From assembly GCA_025363555.1 (NCBI GenBank), contig JANYDQ010000251.1, positions 1 through 44,619 of the forward strand: a stretch of 44,619 nt of DNA, given 5' to 3'. Under the pieces are notes generated by a model, which searched no databases, was not told the DNA's origin, and was given only the letters and a program-made list of their open reading frames with translations. Source of the DNA: Bacteroidota bacterium. GTDB lineage: Bacteria > Bacteroidota > Bacteroidia > 2-12-FULL-35-15. The position numbers and the translations under genes were made by a program. Shown here piece by piece: positions 27,091 to 35,656 of this stretch (the first letter of the stretch is position 1; each line of letters starts with the position of its first letter).

Positions 27091-27112
27091 TTGTTGGTGA
27101 AAACACCAACAA
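27091..27112. repeat. Perfect 9-bp-stem hairpin TTGTTGGTG-aaaa-CACCAACAA
   Basis: A perfect inverted repeat with a 4-nt loop stands between arrays 2 and 3. No T tract follows on either strand, so a terminator is unlikely. No nearby gene uses it. Confidence 0.6.
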
Positions 27113-27185
27113 AGGCGGAAAAATGTCTTTCCGGTCATTTTTGACCATTTTTGATGTTTTTTGCTTCATTTTTGAATATGGTGTT

Positions 27186-27399
27186 GTTGTGTTCGAATAC
27201 GAAGCAACCGTATTTAAAAACAATGTTATCTTAACACAGAAATGATGTAACCGTATTCGAAAGTGATGCAACCGTATTCGAACATGATGTAACCTTATTC
27301 GAACGCGAAGCAATCCGAACACAAGAATGATGTAAACCGTATCCGGTAGCGAAGCAACCTGTTCGAACACGGTGTAACTGTGTTCAGAAATTATGTGAA
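27186..27399. repeat. 21-bp-period tandem array (array 3), about ten units
   Basis: The unit consensus is roughly ACCGTATTCGAAnnnGATGnA, centred on the palindrome TTCGAA. Three central units (about 27250-27312) are exactly 21 bp; outer units vary between 20 and 22 bp and are more decayed. The minus-strand ORF 27077-27418 reads it as heptapeptides (VRIRLHH, FRIRLHH); I take that ORF as a shadow of the period and not a gene. Confidence 0.85.
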
Positions 27400-27488
27400 A
27401 ACGCTGCCTTTTGGTCAAATTGCCTGTAATTCAAAGAACTTTTTTTCTGATGCCATAGGTATTGGAAGTAATAATACCCGGAATTTGT

Positions 27489-27530
27489 TTTTGGATAACT
27501 GCGTACACTTTTTGGATAACTGCGTACAGG
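27489..27530. repeat. 21-bp tandem duplication (array 4), two units
   Basis: TTGGATAACTGCGTACA occurs twice with a spacing of exactly 21 bp, about 90 bp after array 3. The unit is unrelated to the neighbouring arrays. Confidence 0.8.
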
Positions 27531-27552
27531 GTATAATTAAAAGCAGGGCACA

Positions 27553-27699
27553 CTATTTAAACCATTTTTTAAAATCAGGAGTTTTGCTGAACGAAATATC
27601 CAGCCTTGTACCTTCACTCAATATCAGTGTTCCTCCTCTGCGATAATAAATGGATTTAACTATATAATTTAAGTTGCTAGTTGTAAGAACTTTCAAACC
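27553..27699 (-). pseudogene. C-terminal remnant of a LytTR DNA-binding regulator
   Basis: The minus strand, untracked because it is short, reads SNLNYIVKSIYYRRGGT, then LILSEGTRLDIS and FSKTPDFKKWFK, ending in TAG at 27553-27555. This matches the end of LytTR domains: the NLNYI strand, the GGTLILSxGT hairpin and the DVSxxKKxxF final helix. The rest of the domain and any receiver domain are missing. Upstream the frame runs straight into the GTCCCGTAGGGAC palindrome at 27704 and stops at 27718. It is therefore a fragment cut at its 5' end by, or next to, the nested palindrome. Confidence 0.55.
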
Positions 27700-27880
27700 C
27701 CTTGTCCCGTAGGGACTTTATATCGGTAGAAATAAAATTTTAAAAACGCTTATTAGTCCCATAGGGACGAGATATGCTAATAAATACAATGGTTTCCATT
27801 ATTTCGTCCCTACGGGATTTATTTTCTATTCAATTATCAATTTCTACCGATATCGTGTCCCTACGGGACTTGCTACTTAA
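27690..27880. repeat. Nested inverted-repeat element with four evenly spaced palindromes
   Basis: GTCCCgtAGGGAC-type palindromes begin at 27704, 27756, 27806 and 27857, i.e. 50-52 bp apart. The outer pair are arms of a roughly 30-bp inverted repeat (GTCCCGTAGGGAC...TATCGGTAGAAAT against ATTTCTACCGATA...GTCCCTACGGGAC). The inner pair are a second inverted repeat (TCCCrTAGGGACGArATA). The whole can fold as one long hairpin. It looks like a REP-type or MITE-like non-autonomous element; no transposase is nearby. Confidence 0.8.
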
Positions 27881-27891
27881 ACTTGACCTGA

Positions 27892-28410
27892 ACCCTGGCA
27901 TATGCTCCCAGTGTACATGTCAAGTTGATTGAACGGCTAAATGACCATACAATTTATGTTGCAGGTGTGAGCTCAAATAATTATAAATATACTGTTTTAA
28001 AGGAGGGTGACACGGACGCAAACGGACATTTTGATTTAGGAACTTTTTCTGCAAGAAAAGATAAAAAATATGATTACTACGTAAATGAAGATGTTTACTC
28101 TTTGACAAAAGGCAAGGATAATGAAATTACAATACAGATATATGGAAGGGCATATTTATTTACCAATTTCCAGCCCCCTCCTCCTTATAATGTCGGTGAT
28201 TCTTTAACTGTAACATATACGCATTCAGTTTATACGAATCACAAATTTAAAATAACTGATATTGGCTATTCATCGCAAAACTATTATGAAATAATTAGTG
28301 GTAAGTATTCTATAAATATTGATAAATATAAATTCGGAATTTATTCTAATCTTAAAGATACTGTATTTTATCCTAATGAAACAACCAATACTTACAATGT
28401 AAATTGGTAA
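27892..28410 (+). pseudogene. 5'-truncated secreted protein with carboxypeptidase-regulatory-like domain
   Basis: The frame is open from 27892 (just after TGA) with no ATG; the tracked start is a TTG at 27925 in the middle of a beta strand. The reading begins LAYAPSVHVKLIER and continues VLKEGDTDANGHFDLGTFSARKDKKYDYYVNEDVY. This is the middle of a CnaB/carboxypeptidase-regulatory-like sandwich found in Bacteroidota lipoproteins. After it come a second beta domain (YLFTNFQPPPPYNVGDSLTVTYTHS) and a normal end. The signal peptide and first strand are missing. The gap begins at the nested palindrome that ends about 20 bp upstream, so I read it as a fragment that has lost its promoter and start. 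Confidence 0.6.
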
Positions 28411-28528
28411 AAAATTCCCCGTACGAGCAAAACTGAAGCGTTGAAAAGTAAAGTAGGGCTTAGGTTGTAAATAATTCAGTAAGTTTTACTTACATTTACA
28501 ACAAAATAAAACAATGAAATTATTTTTA

Positions 28529-28695
28529 GATAAGTACAACTTATCAGTTAATCTGCAACCTTAACCCCACCGCACAAGCCAGCCAGTAAGTATAGTTCGT
28601 AAAGGGATTTAATGTAAATGGAGATTACAACGATGAACTGCCCCCCTCGAACTCGTTTGTAACGAGTTCGGTTGAGAATTGCGATTGTATCGCAA
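28529..28695. repeat. Three perfect hairpins with TGT/ACA triplet loops
   Basis: GATAAGT-aca-ACTTATC (28529-28545), CGAACTCGTT-tgt-AACGAGTTCG (28648-28670) and TTGCGAT-tgt-ATCGCAA (28679-28695) all have perfect stems of 7-10 bp and the same triplet loop, read from either strand. The last two are only 8 bp apart. This suggests a REP-like or transposon-end element, not a terminator. Confidence 0.65.
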
Positions 28696-28700
28696 CTATA

Positions 28701-28737
28701 AAAAAACTCCCTTCAAAAAAATGTAGGGTTTTTTTAT
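28701..28737 (-). terminator. Terminator of ftsE
   Basis: AAAAAAACTCCCT and AGGGTTTTTTT form a short stem with T tracts on both strands, 27 bp past the minus-strand stop at 28764. The stem holds only about four G-C pairs. Confidence 0.6.
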
Positions 28738-28763
28738 TTGAGTATGAATTTTATAGTTGTCAA

Positions 28764-29438
28764 TTAATTTGCTTCCGTCAGTTTTCCATTCTCACATTTA
28801 ATAGTTCTCGAAGGAAATTTTTCAAACATCATAATATCATGCGTGGCGATAAGTACCGCCCTGCCGCTTCGGCTTATTTCCAATAAAATATTAATAATCC
28901 CTTCCGATGTTTCCGGGTCCAGGTTTCCGGTTGGCTCATCTGCCAGTATTAATTCAGGGTCGTTTAATAATGCCCGTGCAATAGCTATTCGCTGTTGCTC
29001 TCCACCCGAAAGTTCATGTGGCATTTTAAAACTTTTGGTTGTTAAGTGTACCTTGTCCAGCACATCATTAATCCGCTTTTGCATTTCCTGCTTACCTTTC
29101 CAGCCTGTTGCCTTTAATACAAACAGTAAATTATCATTCACTGTTCTGTCGGTCAGCAATTGAAAATCCTGGAAAACGATGCCCAGTTTTCTTCTCAAAA
29201 AAGGAATTTCTTTTCGTTTAATTGTTTTTAAATCAAAACCAGCCACACTTGCCGAACCGTCCTTTACATCCAAATCGGCATATAGTGTTTTGAGTAAACT
29301 GCTTTTTCCGCTTCCTGTTTTTCCCAGTAAATAAACAAATTCTCCTTTATCAATGGTCAGCATAACATTGGTAAGAACCAGGTTATGCTTTTGAAAAATG
29401 GAAACATTATCTAAACTTATTATTGTGTCGAGTGCCAT
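28764..29438 (-). CDS. ftsE: Cell-division ABC ATPase FtsE
   Basis: This 224-aa ATPase would pair with FtsX to control peptidoglycan hydrolases at the septum. Walker A is GKTGSGKSS, the signature is LSGGEQQRIAIARAL, Walker B is [15 protein letters not shown] and the switch is ATHD. The FtsE-type features FVYLLGKTGSGKSSLLKTLYADL and LRRKLGIVFQDFQLLTDRTV separate it from the LolD/MacB ATPase encoded at 10879. The ending (MMFEKFPSRTIKCENGKL) also fits FtsE. No ftsX gene is beside it, as is frequent in Bacteroidota, where the two genes are unlinked. It is divergent from the TPR gene at 29601, with 162 bp shared upstream space. Confidence 0.88.
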   Translation of the reverse strand: MALDTIISLDNVSIFQKHNLVLTNVMLTIDKGEFVYLLGKTGSGKSSLLKTLYADLDVKDGSASVAGFDLKTIKRKEIPFLRRKLGIVFQDFQLLTDRTVNDNLLFVLKATGWKGKQEMQKRINDVLDKVHLTTKSFKMPHELSGGEQQRIAIARALLNDPELILADEPTGNLDPETSEGIINILLEISRSGRAVLIATHDIMMFEKFPSRTIKCENGKLTEAN

Positions 29439-29600
29439 AGTGTGTTGTTTAAAACATCCGAAAATTACTTCATTTCCCTGTAATAATTTTTTTTCACGAA
29501 CAATATTTTAAACATCCCTGCGTTAATAACTTAATTGAACTTTAAAATTTAGGGCTTTTATCCTTGCTAATTTTACACCATTAAAACTTTAAAACACCGA

Positions 29601-32600
29601 ATGAACAATCGCAAATTAATTACTTTAATAACAGGAGTGTTTATTTCCTCATTTGTTTTTGGGCAAAAAACCAATATCTACACGCAGGAGGATGCAGAGT
29701 TTAAAACCGCTATAGAGCTTTTTCAGAAAGAGAAGTATGGTGCTGCTCAAAAAAGTTTTACAAACATAATTGCTTCTCATAAAGACCTTCATTCGCTTAT
29801 ACGCGTAGATGCCGAATATTACAATGCCATTTGTGCATCCGAATTATTTAACAAAGATGGGGAGTTGTTTTTAAAACAATTTGTGATTGACCATCCCGAA
29901 AGTCCGAAAGTTAAAACAGCTTATTTTTATCTGGGACAATATAATTACAGGAAAAAGAAATACAAAGACGCACTCAACTGGTTTGAGAAAGTGGACATTT
30001 ATGATTTAACGACAGATGAATTGGCAGAGTTCTATTTTAAGCGCGGGTATAGTTTTTTTATTGAAAACAAATTTGCGGATGCTAAAAAAGATTTCATTGA
30101 AATAAAAGATGTGGATAATAAATATGCTTCTGCCGCAAAATATTATGCCGCCCACATTGCTTACAACGAAAAGAATTATGAAATAGCATTAAACGATTTT
30201 ATACATCTTCAGAAAAACGAAACATTCGGTTCGGTTGTTCCTTATTACATAGCTCAAATATACTATTTGCAGGGGCAATACGAAAAAGTAATAAGCTTTG
30301 CCCCTCATTTATTAGATTCTTCAAACACGAAGCGCGCTCCCGAAATAGCCCGTATTGTTGGCGAATCGTATTACAGAACCAATCAATATAAAGATGCTAT
30401 TCCTTATTTAAAAAGATATGAAAAAGCTGCCAATGGGTTGCAGCGACAGGATAATTATCAATTGGGCTACGCTTTATACAAAACCAATGATTATGCAAAT
30501 GCGGTAAATTATTTTATTAAAGTAACAGATGCAGATGATTCATTGTCGCAAAATGCATCTTACCACATGGGCGATTGTTATTTAAAAACAGATAAAAAAC
30601 AAAATGCAATTGCAGCATTCGGAAAGGCTTCCAAAGCAGAATTTGATAAAGCGATACAGGAGGATGCATTATATAATTATGCAAAGTTGTGTTATGAATT
30701 AGCTTACAATCCCTATAATGAAGCTATAAAAGCATTTCAGAGATATATTAAAGATTTTCCTAATTCGGGTAAAGTAGATGAGGCATATACTTTTTTGGTA
30801 AATGTTTTTATTACCTCCAAAAGTTACAAAGAAGCATTGGAAGCAATTGAAAAAATTAAAACGCTGACTCCCGAACTAAAACAAGCTTATCAAAAGGTTG
30901 CTTATTACAGAGGGGTCGACTTGTTTAATAATATGGAGTATGAAGAAGCGATTAAATCATTTAATAAATCGCAGGCGTATACTTTTGATAAGGAAATTAC
31001 TGCAAATGCTATTTACTGGAAAGCAGAATCTTTTTATCGTTTAAAGAAATATAAGGAAGCGATAGAAAGCTACACAGACTATATAGATGAGCCGGGCGCT
31101 ATTGGCAAATCGGAAATAAGCGAAACAAATTACAATATCGGTTATTCTTATTATAAACTGAACGATTGGGAAAATAGCATTTTATGGTTTAGGAAGTTTG
31201 TAACTTTTAAACCTGCGGCACATGCAAAGAAAATAAACGATGCGCTAAATCGTATTGGTGACGGGTATTTTATGAGTCGCGAGTTTTCTAATGCCGCTGA
31301 TTATTATGAACAATCGTTTAAAATGAAATTAATTAACCCTGATTATGCATTATTTCAAAAGGCAATTGCAGATGGGGTTCAGAAAAAGTACGCAGATAAA
31401 ATTGCGGATTTGAAATTATTTATTCAAACCTATTCATCCTCTTCGTCCACTTATAATCAAAAAGCAAAATTTGAGCTGGCACAGGCATATTATACAGACA
31501 GCCAGATGGACCTTGCGTTAGCCGCTTTCAAAAAATTTATTGACGATTATCCAAACAGTCTTTATGAAAATACCTGCCTCAGTAAAATTGGCTTAATCTA
31601 TTATTATAAAACGGACGATGATAATGCACTTATTTATTTTGATAAACTGATTAAACGCGACAGAACCTCTTCTGATGCGGGTGTTGCAATTGATATTGTG
31701 AAGAAAATATACACCACCAAAGGAAATATTGAAGGATTGGATATGTATCTGAAATCTATTGGTGCAGCCATACCGGAAGCTTCCCTTGATTCTCTTTCTT
31801 TTAATATTGGCAAAACAAATTACCTGGAACACGAATATGGCAAAGTAATTACAGATTTTCAAAAGTACATTTCAAAATATCCTAACGGCATTTTTATTCT
31901 GCAGGCAAATTTCTTTAAAGCCGAATGCGAATATTCAGCGGGTAAAACAGAGGATGCCTTAGTAAGTTATAAATTTGTAATTAGTAAACCGAAAAGCGAA
32001 TTTACAGAGCAATCATTAAGTCGGGCGGCAGATATTGTTTTCAAAAAGCAGGATTACAAAGAGGCTTTGGATTATTACAAACAACTGGAACAGGTGGCTG
32101 AAGACCCGAAAAACAATGCTGCTGCCAAAATTGGTTTAATGCGTTGCAATTTTCAATTGAAAAATTATGCTGACGCTAAAACAAGTGCTAAATATGTTTT
32201 GGGAATTGACAAGTCGGGCAAGGAAATGGTAAATGAAGCGCATTATGTTACCGCATCCTGTGCTTACGAAATGGCAGCGAGCATTCACAACACGGACACA
32301 ACAAAAGCGGAAGACCCCGAAAAATATGATGAAGCATTACAGGAATTTCAGTTTGTGGCAGAAAACGCAAAAAGCGAAGTGGGTGCTGAAGCTAAATATA
32401 ATGTAGCCAACATCCAGTTCCTGAAAAAAGAAAATAAAAAATCGCAGAAATCAATTTTTGAATTGGTGAACGGTGAAGGCGATTTTCCTTACTGGACGGA
32501 CAAAGCAATGATTCTTTTGTCGGATAATTATTTGGCGATGAAAGATAATTTCCAGGCAAAAGAAACCTTGAAAGGAGTTATAAAAGAATCCGATAATGCC

Positions 32601-32789
32601 GAACTGATTAAATTAGCAAAGGCTAAGCTGGATAAAATAATTGCTGATGAAGAAGCTGCAAAAAAAGCAAAAGAAATAAAAGAACAACCTCTCAATATTC
32701 AGTTTGAAGGCAGTTCGCCCGGGCAAAATAAATTATACGTGGAGCCGACTATAAAAAACGACAGCACAGAATTTAAAAAAGAAGAGTAA
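29601..32789 (+). CDS. Large secreted tetratricopeptide-repeat protein
   Basis: The product is 1062 aa. After a signal peptide (MNNRKLITLITGVFISSFVFGQ) nearly the whole length consists of TPR or Sel1-like helical pairs; for instance AYFYLGQYNYRKKKYKDALNWF, AYYTDSQMDLALAAFKKFIDDYPNS and AEFYFKRGYSFFIENKFADA. The repeats resemble those of BamD/YbgF/Tol-Pal-associated periplasmic scaffolds. No lipobox cysteine is seen, so it is likely periplasmic and soluble. The C-terminus is lysine/glutamate-rich. It lies 25 bp upstream of a beta-barrel gene in the same direction; I infer that it works with that outer-membrane protein. Possible roles are envelope assembly or secretion, but I cannot assign one. 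Confidence 0.8.
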   Translation: MNNRKLITLITGVFISSFVFGQKTNIYTQEDAEFKTAIELFQKEKYGAAQKSFTNIIASHKDLHSLIRVDAEYYNAICASELFNKDGELFLKQFVIDHPESPKVKTAYFYLGQYNYRKKKYKDALNWFEKVDIYDLTTDELAEFYFKRGYSFFIENKFADAKKDFIEIKDVDNKYASAAKYYAAHIAYNEKNYEIALNDFIHLQKNETFGSVVPYYIAQIYYLQGQYEKVISFAPHLLDSSNTKRAPEIARIVGESYYRTNQYKDAIPYLKRYEKAANGLQRQDNYQLGYALYKTNDYANAVNYFIKVTDADDSLSQNASYHMGDCYLKTDKKQNAIAAFGKASKAEFDKAIQEDALYNYAKLCYELAYNPYNEAIKAFQRYIKDFPNSGKVDEAYTFLVNVFITSKSYKEALEAIEKIKTLTPELKQAYQKVAYYRGVDLFNNMEYEEAIKSFNKSQAYTFDKEITANAIYWKAESFYRLKKYKEAIESYTDYIDEPGAIGKSEISETNYNIGYSYYKLNDWENSILWFRKFVTFKPAAHAKKINDALNRIGDGYFMSREFSNAADYYEQSFKMKLINPDYALFQKAIADGVQKKYADKIADLKLFIQTYSSSSSTYNQKAKFELAQAYYTDSQMDLALAAFKKFIDDYPNSLYENTCLSKIGLIYYYKTDDDNALIYFDKLIKRDRTSSDAGVAIDIVKKIYTTKGNIEGLDMYLKSIGAAIPEASLDSLSFNIGKTNYLEHEYGKVITDFQKYISKYPNGIFILQANFFKAECEYSAGKTEDALVSYKFVISKPKSEFTEQSLSRAADIVFKKQDYKEALDYYKQLEQVAEDPKNNAAAKIGLMRCNFQLKNYADAKTSAKYVLGIDKSGKEMVNEAHYVTASCAYEMAASIHNTDTTKAEDPEKYDEALQEFQFVAENAKSEVGAEAKYNVANIQFLKKENKKSQKSIFELVNGEGDFPYWTDKAMILLSDNYLAMKDNFQAKETLKGVIKESDNAELIKLAKAKLDKIIADEEAAKKAKEIKEQPLNIQFEGSSPGQNKLYVEPTIKNDSTEFKKEE

Positions 32790-32814
32790 CACATAATTAT
32801 TTATTCTAATAAAA

Positions 32815-34479
32815 ATGAATACACATTTTTTTAAACTTTTTATCCTTATCGCTTTTGTTTCTTTTCAAACAACTTGTATGTTTGCGCAGGATACTCTTGG
32901 TTCGTGGACAATCATTGGAACCGGGGTGTTTCATCCTTCCATTGCCGAAGCAAATAAAATAAACGAGAACCCGGTGGTGAACGATTCCACACAAAAGATA
33001 CCCGTTAAAGGATATTCTATTAATTCAAAAAAAATAAATACAGGTTTTAATGTTGCTCCCATCACTCCTGCGCAAATGTTGGGAGAGCCATTGATAACGC
33101 TTTACAACGCTTTGGTGAAAATAGGCTTTGGAAATTATAGCACTCCTTATGGTGAAGTGTGGTACAATAGTTTACGTTCAAAAGATAATGCCTATGGAAT
33201 TCGATTGAAACATTTATCATCTTCTTACACTGCCCAGGATTATGGCTTTGCAGGACTTAGCGACAATGAAATAAGTTTAACAGGTAAAAAATTTCTGAAA
33301 GAACATACCCTCTCCGGCAATTTCGATTATGCACGAAATGTAGTTCATTTTTACGGATACGATGCCAATCTTCATTCGCTTGATAAAGCAGCTACCGCTC
33401 AACGATTTAATTATTTTTCTGCTAATGCTGAATTGATGAGCCATTACACCAAAGCCGAAAAATACAATCACGATATAAAATTAAGTTATTACAACCTCGC
33501 GGATTTATATAAAGCTTCTGAAAACAACATTAAAGCAACCGTGTTTGTGCAAACTACCATTCATAAAGAAGCATATAAAGTAAATGCGGCAATAGATTAT
33601 TACAACAACAAAACTTCTAAAGACACAGTAAACAATACCATCATCACCCTCAATCCCAACGTGTATGCAACAGGTGAAAAGTATAAAGCAGCGGTTGGTG
33701 TTACTGCCGTGATGGATAATCTGCATGAAACCAAGTTTTATTTTTATCCTAAAATAGATTTAAGTTATAATGTGTTCGACAATATCATTATTCCTTATAT
33801 AGGGGCATCCGGAGGGCTGCACAAAAACAGTCTGAAAGCAATTACCGATGAAAACCCTTTTGTGTTGTCTCATCTCACCATGAAAAATACTAACAACCGC
33901 TACGAATTATTCGGAGGTATTAAAGGAGCTATTTCTTCCACTGTTAATTATAATGCCCGGGTATCCTACACCAGCATTGAAAACCTGATGATGTATGTAA
34001 ACGACTCCAAAGATTTATTGGCAAACCGGTTTGATGTAATTTATGATAATGCTGAATTATTAAATGTGCGCGGAGAAGTAGCGTATCAACTGCGCGAAAA
34101 AATTCGTTTTAATTTAAGCGGAGATTATTATAATTACAAAATGACAAAAGAATTACGCGCCTGGTATTTGCCTCAGGTAAAAATTACATTGACAGGAAAT
34201 TATAATATTTCTGATAAAATAATTATTAAACTTGATTTGTTTTATCTCGATAATCAATATGCAAGAACAGTTGAAAACGAAGACACGCCAAATGAAAAAT
34301 TTGTTGCCACGCAGTTAAAAGGTATGTTCGATGCCAATATTGGAGGGGAATACCGCTACACTAAAAAACTTGGATTCTTTATCAACCTTAATAATGTTGC
34401 AAATGTTCGTTACTATCGCTACAGCAATTATCCTACGCAACGATTTAACGGGATGCTGGGGTTGAGTTATTCGTTTTAA
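32815..34479 (+). CDS. Outer-membrane beta-barrel protein, TonB-receptor-like
   Basis: The product is 554 aa. A signal peptide (MNTHFFKLFILIAFVSFQTTCMFAQ) precedes a roughly 60-residue periplasmic stretch and then alternating amphipathic strands to the end. Examples are YGIRLKHLSSSYTAQDYGF, HDIKLSYYNLADLYK and IRFNLSGDYYNYKM. The C-terminus GMLGLSYSF ends in phenylalanine, the Bam-recognition signal. No plug domain with a TonB box is visible and the length is short for a true TonB receptor, so it may be a plug-less barrel. NPNVYATGEKYKAAVGVTAVMDNL is receptor-like. It is paired with the TPR gene and terminated by the hairpin at 34696-34722. Confidence 0.8.
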   Translation: MNTHFFKLFILIAFVSFQTTCMFAQDTLGSWTIIGTGVFHPSIAEANKINENPVVNDSTQKIPVKGYSINSKKINTGFNVAPITPAQMLGEPLITLYNALVKIGFGNYSTPYGEVWYNSLRSKDNAYGIRLKHLSSSYTAQDYGFAGLSDNEISLTGKKFLKEHTLSGNFDYARNVVHFYGYDANLHSLDKAATAQRFNYFSANAELMSHYTKAEKYNHDIKLSYYNLADLYKASENNIKATVFVQTTIHKEAYKVNAAIDYYNNKTSKDTVNNTIITLNPNVYATGEKYKAAVGVTAVMDNLHETKFYFYPKIDLSYNVFDNIIIPYIGASGGLHKNSLKAITDENPFVLSHLTMKNTNNRYELFGGIKGAISSTVNYNARVSYTSIENLMMYVNDSKDLLANRFDVIYDNAELLNVRGEVAYQLREKIRFNLSGDYYNYKMTKELRAWYLPQVKITLTGNYNISDKIIIKLDLFYLDNQYARTVENEDTPNEKFVATQLKGMFDANIGGEYRYTKKLGFFINLNNVANVRYYRYSNYPTQRFNGMLGLSYSF

Positions 34480-34695
34480 ACACCCTCCCAATTTTTCCTG
34501 TCCCAAACATTGAAACAATAGTCAACACAGCTGGCATTAAAAATAAAGCGATGGTTTACAAAGAAAAAATTATTAACAAACGAGATGACAGTATAAATTA
34601 TAGGCTTTGTCGAACACGATAGTACTAAATTCAGGAAGTTGCAGGTGTGTTATAATACAAGGCTTCAAAAAATGTTTGTAAACAAATGTAATTTA

Positions 34696-34722
34696 AATGC
34701 CCATTCCTAAAAGAGTGGGCGT
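34696..34722 (+). terminator. Terminator after the barrel gene, shared with the LD-carboxypeptidase gene
   Basis: AATGCCCAtTC and GAgTGGGCGTT pair around a 5-6-nt loop, followed by TTTTTTATTT on plus. The minus-strand gene also ends next to it (34726). Confidence 0.75.
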
Positions 34723-34725
34723 TTT

Positions 34726-35619
34726 TTATTTAAAAGCTAAGGTAGTTTTCTCCCCGATACTCAACTTTACTTTTCTTCCAAAATATATTGCCATGTTTCT
34801 GTCTATATGCCCCGCAGGGAAATTAAAACAAACAGGATAAGAATATTCATTTACTGCATCCGCAATAATTTCTTCTGCTGTTTTCCCAAAAGGAATCGTA
34901 TTGTCTTTCATCTCTGTCATACTACCAACTACCAATCCCGCTAAATCACTAAGTTTTCCGGAGCGCTTCAGATTCATCATCATTCTGTCAATATGATAAA
35001 GGGATTCATCCAAATCTTCAATAAATAATATTTTCTCTTTTGTATCAAGGTCTGAAACACTACCAGACAAAGCATATAATAAAGAAAGGTTGCCGCCAAT
35101 TAATTCTCCTTCTGCATTTCCGTTCCTGTTTAATAGGTGAGTTTCGGTTTCATAATTAACAGATTCACCAAACAATGCTTTTCGTAAACTGTCGGTTGAC
35201 TCCTTGTTTTTTCCAAAGTTGATGGGCATAGTAGCATGTATGGTTTCAATACCCAAATGATGAAGGTGAGAATGTAACACTGTAATATCACTGTATCCGA
35301 TTATCCATTTAGGATGTGTTTTAAATAGAGTAAAATCCAATCGGTCAATAATACGAATGGTGCCATAGCCACCCCGCGCACTAATCACTGCTTTTATAGA
35401 GGTGTCATCCATCATGTTTTGCAAATCTTCTGCTCGTTCTGAATCTGTCCCGGCATATTGATGACTGGTATTAAATAAATTTTTGCTTAACACCACTTCC
35501 AATCCCCAGCTTCTTAAAATATCAACGGCAGGTTGAAGGTCTTCCTGTGATATTATCCTGGCGCAAGCTACAATTCCAATTTTGTCGCCTTTTTTTAAAT
35601 AAGATGGTGTTGTCATTTC
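34726..35619 (-). CDS. LD-carboxypeptidase (S66 family, LdcA-like)
   Basis: This enzyme cleaves the terminal D-alanine from murein tetrapeptides during cell-wall recycling, in the cytosol. It is 297 aa from the ATG at 35619. The catalytic triad of the family is visible: Ser in WIIGYSDIT, Glu in LFIEDLDESLYHIDRM and His in FNFPAGHIDRN. The N-terminus LKKGDKIGIVACARIIS and the ARGGYGTIRIIDRLDF stretch are typical of S66. The tracked start at 35652 adds 11 residues lying across the divergent metG promoter. The internal ATG, directly before TTPSYLKKGDKIGI, is preferred. It is divergent from metG. Confidence 0.9.
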   Translation of the reverse strand, partial: EMTTPSYLKKGDKIGIVACARIISQEDLQPAVDILRSWGLEVVLSKNLFNTSHQYAGTDSERAEDLQNMMDDTSIKAVISARGGYGTIRIIDRLDFTLFKTHPKWIIGYSDITVLHSHLHHLGIETIHATMPINFGKNKESTDSLRKALFGESVNYETETHLLNRNGNAEGELIGGNLSLLYALSGSVSDLDTKEKILFIEDLDESLYHIDRMMMNLKRSGKLSDLAGLVVGSMTEMKDNTIPFGKTAEEIIADAVNEYSYPVCFNFPAGHIDRNMAIYFGRKVKLSIGEKTTLAFK

Positions 35620-35620
35620 T

Positions 35621-35648
35621 TTTGTATAAATAAGTATTATTATCTTTG
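35621..35648 (+). promoter_or_regulatory. Promoter TTTG-N16-TATCTTTG of metG
   Basis: TTTG at 35621-35624 and TATCTTTG at 35641-35648 form a good Bacteroidota promoter 8 bp before the metG ATG. The element lies upstream of the preferred LD-carboxypeptidase start on the other strand. Confidence 0.65.
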
Positions 35649-35656
35649 ACAAAATT

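Noticed and set aside
27077-27418. 113-aa minus-strand ORF (VRIRLHH repeats)
   Set aside because: It is a shadow of array 3; the ends outside the repeat have no protein-like features.
27380-27646. 88-aa plus-strand ORF
   Set aside because: It overlaps the LytTR remnant on the other strand, which gives the more convincing translation, and includes array 4.
27704-27869. Four regularly spaced repeats as a CRISPR array
   Set aside because: Only 13 bp are shared, two copies are inverted, no cas gene is near, and the spacers are themselves inverted repeats.
28514-28564. Short ORF MKLFLDKYNLSVNLQP
   Set aside because: It is only 16 codons, lies across a hairpin, and has no following gene or conserved feature.
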